Assembly (NCBI GenBank): GCA_035502775.1
Contig: DATJUB010000078.1
Span: 62,001-126,000 of the forward strand
Length of the DNA stretch: 64,000 nucleotides
Direction of reading: 5' to 3'
From: 67-14 sp035502775
GTDB lineage: Bacteria; Actinomycetota; Thermoleophilia; Solirubrobacterales; 70-9
How positions within the stretch are numbered: the stretch's first letter is position 1; every line of letters begins with the position of its first letter. Positions 1-6,954 of this stretch are shown here, in pieces. Made by a program: the position numbers and the translations under genes. Under the pieces are notes generated by a model. The model was given only the letters and a program-made list of their open reading frames with translations, did no database searches and was not told the DNA's origin.

Positions 1-612
1 CTTGCCGACCTTCTTGGCGGCCGCCTCGTTGCCCTCGGTGAACATGACCACGCTCGACGTGAAGGTGTCGGGAGCGTCGGTGACGATGCCGGTCGCGAAT
101 CCGGCGTCATCGAGAGTCTTCGCGTAGTCGCTCGCCAGCCCGACCTCGGCGCCGCCGGTGCCGTTGAGCACGGCCACCTTGATCTGCGAGGGCTTGGTTC
201 CACCGCCGGCCTTCTTCGATTTCGCGGCTCCGGTCGATCCCGAGTCGTCGCCGCCGAGCAGGGTCGTGCCCGCGTACGCGGCCGCCGCGCCCAGGACGAC
301 CACCGCGGCGATGATCGCCATGATCCGGCCGGTCCGGCCGAGCCGGTCCCAGAACGAGCCCTCGACATATCCGGAGCGTTCCATCCGGCGCTCCTCGCGC
401 TCGGCGAGGACCTTCAGCTCCTGGGAACGTTCCTCGGCCACGATCTCGCTGACCTCGCGCACCTCGGCATCGCGCTCCGGGGCGCCGCCCGCCCATTCAC
501 GCAGGCGCCGCAGATCGCGGGCCTGGGAGAAACAGAGCATCGCGAGCACGACGAGACCGAACAGGGAAATCAACCCTGCGTAGGCACCGACAGTCTGAAT
601 CACGTCTTTCAA
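1..612 (-). CDS. LytR C-terminal-domain membrane protein (3' end cut by window edge)
   Basis: Reading leftwards from a TTG at 612, the frame stays open to the window edge, giving 204 residues with no stop. An in-frame TAG lies two codons upstream of the TTG and a GGTGAG stands about 6 nt before it, which fixes this start. The protein has an N-terminal membrane segment (about residues 7-28), a charged stretch rich in Glu and Arg, a second membrane segment (about 100-120), a Ser/Gly/Lys linker, and then a domain beginning KVAVLNGTGGAEVG. That opening is typical of the LytR_C domain, which in actinobacteria often follows a membrane anchor. LytR_C proteins are envelope-associated and their exact role is poorly defined. 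No LytR-CpsA-Psr catalytic domain is visible. The family call is from motif recognition; the C-terminus is missing. Confidence 0.75.
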   Translation of the reverse strand, partial: MKDVIQTVGAYAGLISLFGLVVLAMLCFSQARDLRRLREWAGGAPERDAEVREVSEIVAEERSQELKVLAEREERRMERSGYVEGSFWDRLGRTGRIMAIIAAVVVLGAAAAYAGTTLLGGDDSGSTGAAKSKKAGGGTKPSQIKVAVLNGTGGAEVGLASDYAKTLDDAGFATGIVTDAPDTFTSSVVMFTEGNEAAAKKVGK

Positions 613-701
613 GATCTACTCACCATTGGCCACGGATCTGGGTCGCTCCCTGAATCGAGCAAAGAAAGGGGTTTCCCGGGACTAGACGGCAGCATCTTAG
701 A

Positions 702-716
702 GAGCCGGGACGGCTC
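702..716 (-). terminator. Short hairpin overlapping the stop of the CapD-like gene
   Basis: GAGCCG / CGGCTC six-base arms around a GGA loop (702-707 and 711-716) overlap the stop codon at 715-717. There is no T-run. It is a weak candidate for a U-less terminator. Confidence 0.35.
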
Positions 717-2598
717 AGGGAATCCGGACCGGGTCCACACCCGGCGAGTTCACGATTTCGATCAGCGTCTCGGCGAGGTTCGATTCGTCACCGGTCTGGA
801 CCTGAAGCTCGAGCCGGTCGAGAGTTCGTTCCACCCATTCGGCGTCGATCCGCTCGTCCCTGACCGCCCGCATGATGCGCTTCGACGCGGTCGGCTGGGG
901 CCGCTCCTCGTCGCCGAAAAGCTCCTCGTGGAGCTTCTCACCGGGACGCGGCCCGGTGAACTCGATCGCGATGTCGGTCTCGGGCTCGTAGCCCGCCAGC
1001 CTGATCATGTTCTCGGCCAGATCGACGATCTTGATCGGATCGCCCATGTCGAGCACGAACACGTCGCCGCGGGTGTTGCCGGTGTCGGCGGCGCGGATCA
1101 CGAGCTGAACCGCCTCCGGAATGGTCATGAAGAAACGGGTCATGTCCGGATGGGTGACCGTGACCGGGCCTCCCTTCTCGATCTGGCGCTTGAAGATCGG
1201 CACGACGCTGCCCGAGGAACCGAGCACGTTGCCGAACCGGACGCTGACGAACCGCGTGTCGCGGTGGCGCTCGCCGGCCGATCCGATCGCCCACTCGGCC
1301 AGAGCCTTGGAGGCGCCCATCACGGTCTTCGGGGTGACCGCCTTGTCGGTCGAGATCAGCACGAAACGCTCGCACTTCGCGGCGGCCGCGGTCTCGGCGG
1401 TGATCTTGGTCGCGATCGCGTTGTTGCGGATCGCCTCGAGCGGATTCGATTCCATGAGCGGCACGTGCTTGTAGGCGGCGGCGTGGAAGACGACGTTCGG
1501 CTTGAAGCGCTGCATCACCTCGAACATGCGCTCGGTCTCCTTGCAGTCGGCCAGGACCGCTTCGACCCGGTTGAAGTGGCGCTCGGCCACCATCTCGCGC
1601 TCGATCAGGAAGAGGTTGTCCTCGGCGTGGTCGAGCATCACCAGCAGACGCGGATTCACCCGGGCGATCTGGCGGCACAGCTCGGAACCGATCGAGCCAC
1701 CGGCACCCGTCACCAGAACGACCTGGTCTTCGAGATAGGCGCCGACCCGCTCCAGCTCGACCACCACCGGCTCACGGCCGAGCACGTCCTCGACCTGAAC
1801 CTCTCGCAGCTGCTGGCTGAGCTGGACACCGCCGCGCAGCAGCTCGAACACGGTCGGCAGGGTCTTGACCCGGATCTGGCGGGAGCGGCAGGCCGCGACC
1901 ACCTTCGCCCGCAGCGTGCCCGGCGCGGACGGGATCGCGATGACGACCTCATCCGGCTCGGTTTCGTCCAGGATCGTCTCGATCTCATCGGTCGTGCCGA
2001 GCACCGAGATTCCCTGGATGCGCATGCCGCGCATGCCGGCGTTGTCGTCCACGAAACCGATCGCCATGTCACCGAGGTTCGGGTTGAGCCGCAGCTCCCG
2101 GACCACCATCTGGCCGCCGGATCCGGCCCCGATCACCAGGATCTCGCGGCCCCGGGCGATCCGGCGTCCGCGATCGGGACGTTCCTTGAAGAGCCGGGTG
2201 CCGAGCCGGGCCCCGGCGATCAGCATCATCGTCAGCAGGAAGTCGACCATCGCCACCGAACGCGGCAGATCGACCTTGTAGGGCTGGGCGACACTGAAGA
2301 TCACGATCAGCAGCAGGCTCGAGATGGTCACGGCCTGCACGATCCGGGCGATGTCACGGCCACCCACGAATCGCCACCACTTCTGGTAGAGCCCGAAGAG
2401 ATAGAAGATGACGACCTTGCCGACGACGACGAAGGCGACCGAATTCAGGAACAACTCGACGTATCGATGCGGGATCGTGCCCGGGTCGTCGAGGAAACGC
2501 AGCTGAAAGGCGAGGAAGTAGGCGGCCGCCACGAGCACGGCGTCGCCCGCCATCTGCCACAGCTGGTACCTACGTAGATGGAAGCTCGGTCGGCGCAC
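715..2598 (-). CDS. Membrane nucleotide-sugar epimerase/dehydratase, CapD/WbpM (FlaA1) family
   Basis: A 627-residue protein of the long membrane-bound polysaccharide family. Four hydrophobic segments lie at about residues 15-35, 48-70, 88-104 and 115-132. A first Rossmann-like domain starts at VIGAGSGG (about 155-162), and an extended short-chain dehydrogenase domain starts with the NAD-binding TGAGGSIGSE (297-306). The later STDKAV...VMGASK block corresponds to the catalytic region of WbpM/PglF-type enzymes, which carry out 4,6-dehydration of UDP-GlcNAc-like substrates for surface glycans. The length matches WbpM-type enzymes rather than short soluble FlaA1. It diverges from uppP (carrier recycling), consistent with envelope glycan assembly. 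The exact sugar substrate cannot be read from sequence. Confidence 0.88.
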   Translation of the reverse strand: MRRPSFHLRRYQLWQMAGDAVLVAAAYFLAFQLRFLDDPGTIPHRYVELFLNSVAFVVVGKVVIFYLFGLYQKWWRFVGGRDIARIVQAVTISSLLLIVIFSVAQPYKVDLPRSVAMVDFLLTMMLIAGARLGTRLFKERPDRGRRIARGREILVIGAGSGGQMVVRELRLNPNLGDMAIGFVDDNAGMRGMRIQGISVLGTTDEIETILDETEPDEVVIAIPSAPGTLRAKVVAACRSRQIRVKTLPTVFELLRGGVQLSQQLREVQVEDVLGREPVVVELERVGAYLEDQVVLVTGAGGSIGSELCRQIARVNPRLLVMLDHAEDNLFLIEREMVAERHFNRVEAVLADCKETERMFEVMQRFKPNVVFHAAAYKHVPLMESNPLEAIRNNAIATKITAETAAAAKCERFVLISTDKAVTPKTVMGASKALAEWAIGSAGERHRDTRFVSVRFGNVLGSSGSVVPIFKRQIEKGGPVTVTHPDMTRFFMTIPEAVQLVIRAADTGNTRGDVFVLDMGDPIKIVDLAENMIRLAGYEPETDIAIEFTGPRPGEKLHEELFGDEERPQPTASKRIMRAVRDERIDAEWVERTLDRLELQVQTGDESNLAETLIEIVNSPGVDPVRIP

Positions 2599-2668
2599 GA
2601 ATCATCAAAGTTTAGTCGGGAATAGAGTCACACCTCTGATTTCGCGAACCAGTGACACCCAGCGCGCA

Positions 2669-3496
2669 GTGATCCTCGGTCTCGTCCAGGGTCCGACCGA
2701 GCTGCTCCCGGTGTCGAGTTCGGCCCATCTGGCGATGCTGCCGAAGCTCGCCGGATGGGATTGGGAGCGGCTCGATCCCGAGCTGCGCAAGAGCTTCGAG
2801 GTGGCGCTCCACGCCGGGGCCGCTCTCGCGCTGTTGCTGACCCGGCGGCACGAGATCGCCGAGGAGATCGAGGCGTTCGACCTGCGCCGGGCCGCGGTGC
2901 TCGCGCTCTCCTTCCTGCCCGCGGCGGCGGTCGGATTCGGTTTCGAACGCACGATCGAGTCGAAGCTCGGCGGCCCGCGATCGACCGCCGCGGGCCTGAT
3001 CGTCGGTGGCGTCCTGATGGCTCTGGCCGACCGGCGGCCCCAGGAACGCGGTCGCGGCGAGGCCGGTCCCGGTGACGGACTCGCTCTCGGCGTCGCCCAG
3101 GCCGCCGCATTGATGCCCGGGGTGTCGCGCAACGGCGCGACCCTGACCGCCGCGCGCCTGCGCCGGTTCTCGCGGGATCAGGCGAACCTGCTGTCCCGGA
3201 CGGTCGCTCTGCCGGTGATCGTCGGCGCGGTCGCGCTGAAGGGAACCCGCCTGGTCAAGCGCGGTCTCACCTCCAGGCAGCGCCGCTGGCTGGCGATCGG
3301 CGTCGGCACCTCGTTCGCCTCGACGATGGCCTCGAACGGCCTGATCGAGATGGTCGAACGCGACCGCGCGCTGCGGCCCTACGCGATCTACCGGATCGTT
3401 TTCGGGCTGACGATCCTGGCGGTACTCGGCAACCGAGCCGGTTCTGGTGTTGAATCAGGGGAGATGAACCAGATGCCGGAGATGACGAATGAGTGA
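2669..3496 (+). CDS. uppP: Undecaprenyl-diphosphatase (UppP/BacA)
   Basis: Dephosphorylates undecaprenyl diphosphate to recycle the lipid carrier for peptidoglycan and other glycans; a polytopic inner-membrane protein. The two family signatures are present: QGPTELLPVSSSAHL near the N-terminus, carrying the catalytic Glu, and PGVSRNGAT in the middle, with the conserved Ser-Arg (the usual second Ser is Asn here). The GTG at 2669 gives 275 residues but places the first signature only four residues from the start, while relatives usually have about ten residues before it. The frame is open upstream, so the true start may be a rare codon such as CTG 2636. The last residues are hydrophilic and the gene overlaps purM by 8 nt. 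Confidence 0.9.
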   Translation: MILGLVQGPTELLPVSSSAHLAMLPKLAGWDWERLDPELRKSFEVALHAGAALALLLTRRHEIAEEIEAFDLRRAAVLALSFLPAAAVGFGFERTIESKLGGPRSTAAGLIVGGVLMALADRRPQERGRGEAGPGDGLALGVAQAAALMPGVSRNGATLTAARLRRFSRDQANLLSRTVALPVIVGAVALKGTRLVKRGLTSRQRRWLAIGVGTSFASTMASNGLIEMVERDRALRPYAIYRIVFGLTILAVLGNRAGSGVESGEMNQMPEMTNE

Positions 3497-4505
3497 AGCC
3501 CCCGACGCCTACGCCCAGGCGGGCGTGAGCCAGAACGACGCTGACCGCGCGGTCAGCCTGCTGGTCGGCGCCCTCGCCAAGGCGAACATCGGCAGGCCCT
3601 CACGCCAGGTCGATCTGAGCGGGCACTACGCGGCCGTGATGAAGCTGGACGACAGCACCGGCATCGCGCTCTCCACCGACGGGGTCGGCACCAAGCTGCT
3701 GATCGCCGAGGAGCTGGATCGTTTCGACACGGTCGGGATCGACTGCATCGCGATGAACGTCAACGACATCATCTGTGTCGGTGCCGAGCCGATCGCGATG
3801 CTGGACTACCTCGCCGTGGAAAAGGCCGATCCGGAGCAGTGCGAGCAGATCGGGATCGGCCTCGCCCGCGGAGCCGAACTCGCCGGGATCGAGATTCCAG
3901 GCGGGGAACTCGCCCAGCTGGGCGATCTGGTCAACGGATTCGACATCGCCGGGGCCTGCTTCGGCACGGTCAAGCTGGACGAGATCATCGACGGATCGGC
4001 GGTATCGCCGGGTGATGTCGTGATCGGCCTGCCCTCTTCCGGCATCCACTCGAACGGCTACACCCTGGCCCGCAAGGCGCTCGGCGGACCCGGCGGCCTC
4101 GCCTACGACGACGACCGGCTCGGCCGGCCGCTCGGCGACATCCTGCTGGAGCCGACCGAGATCTACGTGAAAGCCGTGATGGACCTGATCCGATCCGACG
4201 CCGCGGTCCATGGTCTCGCCCACATCACCTCCGGCGGGCTCGACAACCTGCTCCGCCTGAAGTCCGAGGTCACCTACGAGATCGATTCGCCGCTGGAGCC
4301 GCAGCCGATCTTCGGGCTGATCGCCGAACGGGCCGAGGTGCCCGAGGACGAGATGTACGAGATCTTCAACATGGGATGCGGGTTCTGCTGCGTCGTTCCC
4401 GCGGAGGACGAGACCGCCGCCCTGGAAGTGCTCCGCGCCCACTACCCCGAGGCCCGCCGCATCGGTTCGGTCGCCGAGGGGCCCCTGACCGTAAGACGAA
4501 GCTGA
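3489..4505 (+). CDS. purM: Phosphoribosylformylglycinamidine cyclo-ligase (AIR synthetase)
   Basis: Catalyses ATP-dependent ring closure of FGAM to aminoimidazole ribonucleotide, step five of purine synthesis. The 338-residue length is normal. Recognisable motifs are STDGVGTKLLIA near residue 60, DCIAMNVNDIICVGAEP around 85-100, the GD..IGLPSSGIHSNGYTLAR block near 180-195 and HITSGGLDNLLR near 245. The ATG lies inside the end of uppP (ATGAGTGA overlap), implying translational coupling although the functions are unrelated. A DJ-1-family gene follows 10 nt downstream. Confidence 0.97.
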   Translation: MSEAPDAYAQAGVSQNDADRAVSLLVGALAKANIGRPSRQVDLSGHYAAVMKLDDSTGIALSTDGVGTKLLIAEELDRFDTVGIDCIAMNVNDIICVGAEPIAMLDYLAVEKADPEQCEQIGIGLARGAELAGIEIPGGELAQLGDLVNGFDIAGACFGTVKLDEIIDGSAVSPGDVVIGLPSSGIHSNGYTLARKALGGPGGLAYDDDRLGRPLGDILLEPTEIYVKAVMDLIRSDAAVHGLAHITSGGLDNLLRLKSEVTYEIDSPLEPQPIFGLIAERAEVPEDEMYEIFNMGCGFCCVVPAEDETAALEVLRAHYPEARRIGSVAEGPLTVRRS

Positions 4506-4515
4506 GGAGAGCCCG

Positions 4516-5175
4516 GTGAAGGTCGCGATCGTCCTGTACGAAGACTTCACCGCCCTCGATGCGATCGGTCCGTATGAGGTGATGTCCCGGGTTCCGGGAT
4601 GGGAGATCACCTTCGTCGCCGCCGTGCCCGGTCCGCAGAACACCGATGCGGGAGTCACGTCGCTCGAAGCCAGAGCGTCTTTCGACGAGATCACCGAACC
4701 GGACATCGTGCTGGTGCCGGGAGGACCCGGCAGCCGTTTCGCAATGGAACACGAACCGACGCTCGAGTGGCTGCGGCGGGTCTCCCCGGGAGCCCGATGG
4801 GTGACCTCGGTCTGCACCGGCTCGCTCATCCTTGCCGCCGCCGGCCTGCTGAACGGAAGGCGGGCGACCACGCACTGGACCAACCTGGAGCGGCTGCGGG
4901 AGCTGGGTGCGGAACCGGTCGCCGAACGCGTGGTGATCGACGGCAACGTGGTTACCGCCGCCGGTGTCTCGTCCGGGATCGACATGGCACTCACCCTGGT
5001 CGCCGAGGCGACCAGCCCTGAGCTGGCCGAGGCGATGCAGCTCGCGATCGAGTACGACCCGCAGCCACCCTTCGACTCCGGCTCACCGCGAACCGCGGCG
5101 GCCGGAATCGTGGATGTGGTCACTCAGGTCGCGGCGCAGCGAGATCCCTGGCTGGCCGAGCGCCTGGAGCGCTGA
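4516..5175 (+). CDS. DJ-1/PfpI family protein, isonitrile hydratase-like
   Basis: A 219-residue glutamine amidotransferase-like fold. The nucleophile elbow is TSVCTGSLILAAAG with Cys100, and the downstream RRATTHW is the arrangement found in isonitrile-hydratase-like members and in the amidase half of AraC-type regulators. The start MKVAIVLYEDFTALDAIGPYEV, with an acidic residue near position 19-21, is also typical of the group. No AraC DNA-binding domain follows. A GGAG lies 8-11 nt before the GTG start. The substrate is unknown, and the isonitrile hydratase name is only the nearest described relative. Confidence 0.8.
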   Translation: MKVAIVLYEDFTALDAIGPYEVMSRVPGWEITFVAAVPGPQNTDAGVTSLEARASFDEITEPDIVLVPGGPGSRFAMEHEPTLEWLRRVSPGARWVTSVCTGSLILAAAGLLNGRRATTHWTNLERLRELGAEPVAERVVIDGNVVTAAGVSSGIDMALTLVAEATSPELAEAMQLAIEYDPQPPFDSGSPRTAAAGIVDVVTQVAAQRDPWLAERLER

Positions 5176-5184
5176 ATCAGCGCT
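5168..5184. terminator. Inverted repeat spanning both stop codons of a convergent pair
   Basis: AGCGCTGA / TCAGCGCT, perfect 8-base arms around a single A, cover the TGA of the DJ-1 gene (5173-5175) and the stop of the opposite gene (5177-5179). With only 1 nt between the two genes, it may act as a small bidirectional terminator. Confidence 0.4.
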
Positions 5185-6433
5185 TTCGGGTGACCCCGAG
5201 GCGCATCGTCTTCGCCAATCTCGCCGCGCCGTCCTCGGTCACGGTGAGGCGCAATGGCAGCTTCGCCGGTCCGCGCAGAGACTTCGCGCCCTTGATGGTG
5301 AAGGTCAGCTTTCTTTCCTGGCCCGGAGCGAGAGTGCCGAGCGAACGGCACGGACGCTTCACCCGCACGGCCTTCGACCGCAGGCAGACTCCGGTGCCCC
5401 CGCTGGCCGCGTCGCCCGCGTTGCGAACGGTGACCGAGACCTTGGCCGATCCTCCGGCGCGAATCCGGCGGGTGCCCATGTCGATGCCGCGAATCCGCAG
5501 TTTCGAGGCGCCTTCGGGATCGGGCGGGATCGGGCAGAGCGACGGATCGGTCTCACAGGTCGGCTCGGGATCGGGTGGCCCCGGCTCTTCGATCTCGACC
5601 GCCGGGGCCTGTCCGACCTGTGCCGGGTTCTGACTGGGAGCGATACCGGTGCAGCCGGCTCCGGCCTCGCGCTCGACGCAGATGTCGATCGAGTTGGAGG
5701 GAACCGCGTCGGCGATTCCTTCGCCATCGTCCGCCGGGTCGTACGCCTTGAGTCGTTTCCAGCCGGGCTTCGTGAAGGTGACGGCGGCCAGTCCGTCGGC
5801 GTCGGAGGTACCGGGCACGGTGACCTCGGGGGATACCGGGACCACGGCCGCGGTGAGTCCGCCGACCGTCGCGCCCTCGTAGGCCGCATCGGTGAAATCG
5901 GTGACGTTCACTTCGACCGGTTCGCCCACGACGGCGGTCGCCGGACCATCCAGCGACAGCATCGGCCGGTTGTTGAAGGCGTCGTAGACCCAGAGCACCT
6001 CGTCACCCTCGGCCAGCTGGTACTGGCAGCCGCCGACCGGGGTGAACTCCCGGTTGACCAGGATTCCCCACCACCAGGCGTTGTCGTCGTCCTCGGCCTC
6101 GGGTCCCCATCGTTCGATGAAGTAGTCCTCGAAGCCGTCGTACCAGGAGGCGCCGAAGTCGGTGCCGATGATCGTCATGGCGTCGACCGATGCGGCGGTC
6201 GGTGTCGGGCCGGGCTGCTCGTGCGCCGACAGGTTGGTGCTGTCGCACTTGCGGGCGCTGGAGTCGCCCGCCGCCTGGATGTCGTGACCGTCGGTCTTCA
6301 CGACCCGGTCGAACAGAGTGGCGTTCTTTCCTTCGATCCGGACCGAGACGTCGGTCGGCACAGCCTCGGCCATTCCAGCGAAGGCGAGCGTGGTGAACAT
6401 GACTGCAAGCGCAGCCGAAATCAACTTCTTCAT
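5177..6433 (-). CDS. Secreted DUF4430 (transcobalamin-like) protein with CARDB-like C-terminus, under a B12 riboswitch
   Basis: A 418-residue exported protein. A signal peptide occupies residues 1-24, with a cut after AEA. A domain at about 60-160 contains WWWGILVNREF, VGGCQYQLAEGDEVLW and the Cys63/Cys136 pair. The combination of 'WWW..VN' with 'Y.l.dGD.v.W.y' is characteristic of DUF4430, a fold related to the C-terminal domain of vertebrate transcobalamin/intrinsic factor. An Ig-like segment follows (about 160-260), then a Pro/Cys linker and a CARDB-like domain (about 325-418) ending in basic residues. There is no LPXTG or C-terminal membrane helix. The ATG has a strong GGAAAGGGG Shine-Dalgarno and lies 37 nt after a cobalamin aptamer (6470-6624). 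Cobalamin or corrinoid capture outside the cell is therefore the leading inference. No BtuCDF-like transporter is in the window. Confidence 0.72.
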   Translation of the reverse strand: MKKLISAALAVMFTTLAFAGMAEAVPTDVSVRIEGKNATLFDRVVKTDGHDIQAAGDSSARKCDSTNLSAHEQPGPTPTAASVDAMTIIGTDFGASWYDGFEDYFIERWGPEAEDDDNAWWWGILVNREFTPVGGCQYQLAEGDEVLWVYDAFNNRPMLSLDGPATAVVGEPVEVNVTDFTDAAYEGATVGGLTAAVVPVSPEVTVPGTSDADGLAAVTFTKPGWKRLKAYDPADDGEGIADAVPSNSIDICVEREAGAGCTGIAPSQNPAQVGQAPAVEIEEPGPPDPEPTCETDPSLCPIPPDPEGASKLRIRGIDMGTRRIRAGGSAKVSVTVRNAGDAASGGTGVCLRSKAVRVKRPCRSLGTLAPGQERKLTFTIKGAKSLRGPAKLPLRLTVTEDGAARLAKTMRLGVTRKR

Positions 6434-6469
6434 GATTCTGTACCCCTTTCCGCGAGGGCGTTGAATTGA

Positions 6470-6624
6470 AGAGGCGCCGTAGGTGTCCTGGCTTACGAGC
6501 TATCCCGTCGCGCCTTCCCAGAGCCTTCGACTCCAGTGGCTGCACATGGCGTGCGGCGAGCATCCTCGATCACAGTGGCGGGACCGCGCCGGATTCGAAC
6601 CGGCTTCCGCTGACAGCGACCTCT
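6470..6624 (-). promoter_or_regulatory. Cobalamin riboswitch
   Basis: Read on the minus strand, the leader carries the hallmarks of the AdoCbl aptamer in the right order. CAGCGGAAGCCGGTTCGAATCC pairs within itself, followed by GCGGTCCCGCCACTGTGA, then the B12 box GTAAGCCAGGACACCT (box core at 6481-6492). A closing P1 stem is visible: AGAGG(U)CGC (6624-6616) with GCGCCUCU (6477-6470). The 37-nt stretch between aptamer and ATG has no terminator with a U-run. Instead CCCT (6458-6455) can pair with AGGG (6447-6444) inside the Shine-Dalgarno, suggesting translational control. It governs only the secreted DUF4430 gene. Confidence 0.93.
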
Positions 6625-6664
6625 GTATGTGGAGCGCATGAAAGCAGAAAACCCAACCCACCGC

Positions 6665-6713
6665 GCCCCGGCAACGATTTCTAGTGATTATCACTAGAAA
6701 TCGTTGCCGGGGC
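6665..6713. terminator. Perfect 23-bp inverted repeat with T-run
   Basis: Arms 6665-6687 and 6691-6713 are fully complementary around a TTA loop, and six T follow on the plus strand at 6717-6722. It sits between two divergent transcription units (riboswitch gene leftwards, kinase rightwards), where no upstream plus-strand gene needs a terminator. The centre, TAGTGATTATCACTA, is an AT-rich palindrome that could also be an operator. Insulation of the two units or protein binding are both possible. Confidence 0.6.
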
Positions 6714-6954
6714 TGGTTTTTTGGGCTGGTGGGGTGTTTTGCGTGGCTTGCCGCCATGCGGGCCGGGTAGATTTCCTCTGAGGGGTTTTCTTCCCGATCC
6801 GCGCGTCAAGAGGCATTGATCTTTTTTTCCCGAAACCGGCCGTCGAACTACCGAAATCCCCGACTCCGGGTAGGCTCGGTGACCCATGAGTTTTCGCAGG
6901 CTGGATCGGTGAAATAGTGGAACTCGACAGCCCCTCTCCGTCGAGAACTTTGCA
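6714..6954 (+). promoter_or_regulatory. Leader region of the discoidin-like kinase gene
   Basis: This 241-bp stretch has no convincing gene. A TAGGCT at 6871-6876 is a plausible -10 box. It is followed 9 nt later by an ATG (6886) opening an eight-codon frame that stops at 6912, possibly a leaderless upstream peptide. The kinase start at 6955/6961 lacks a Shine-Dalgarno. Confidence 0.3.

Noticed and set aside
928..2577. Long open frame (549 codons) antisense to the CapD-like gene
   Set aside because: Its translation is rich in His, Asp, Arg and Gly with no domain, the usual mirror of a GC-rich gene; the opposite strand encodes a clear CapD/WbpM protein.
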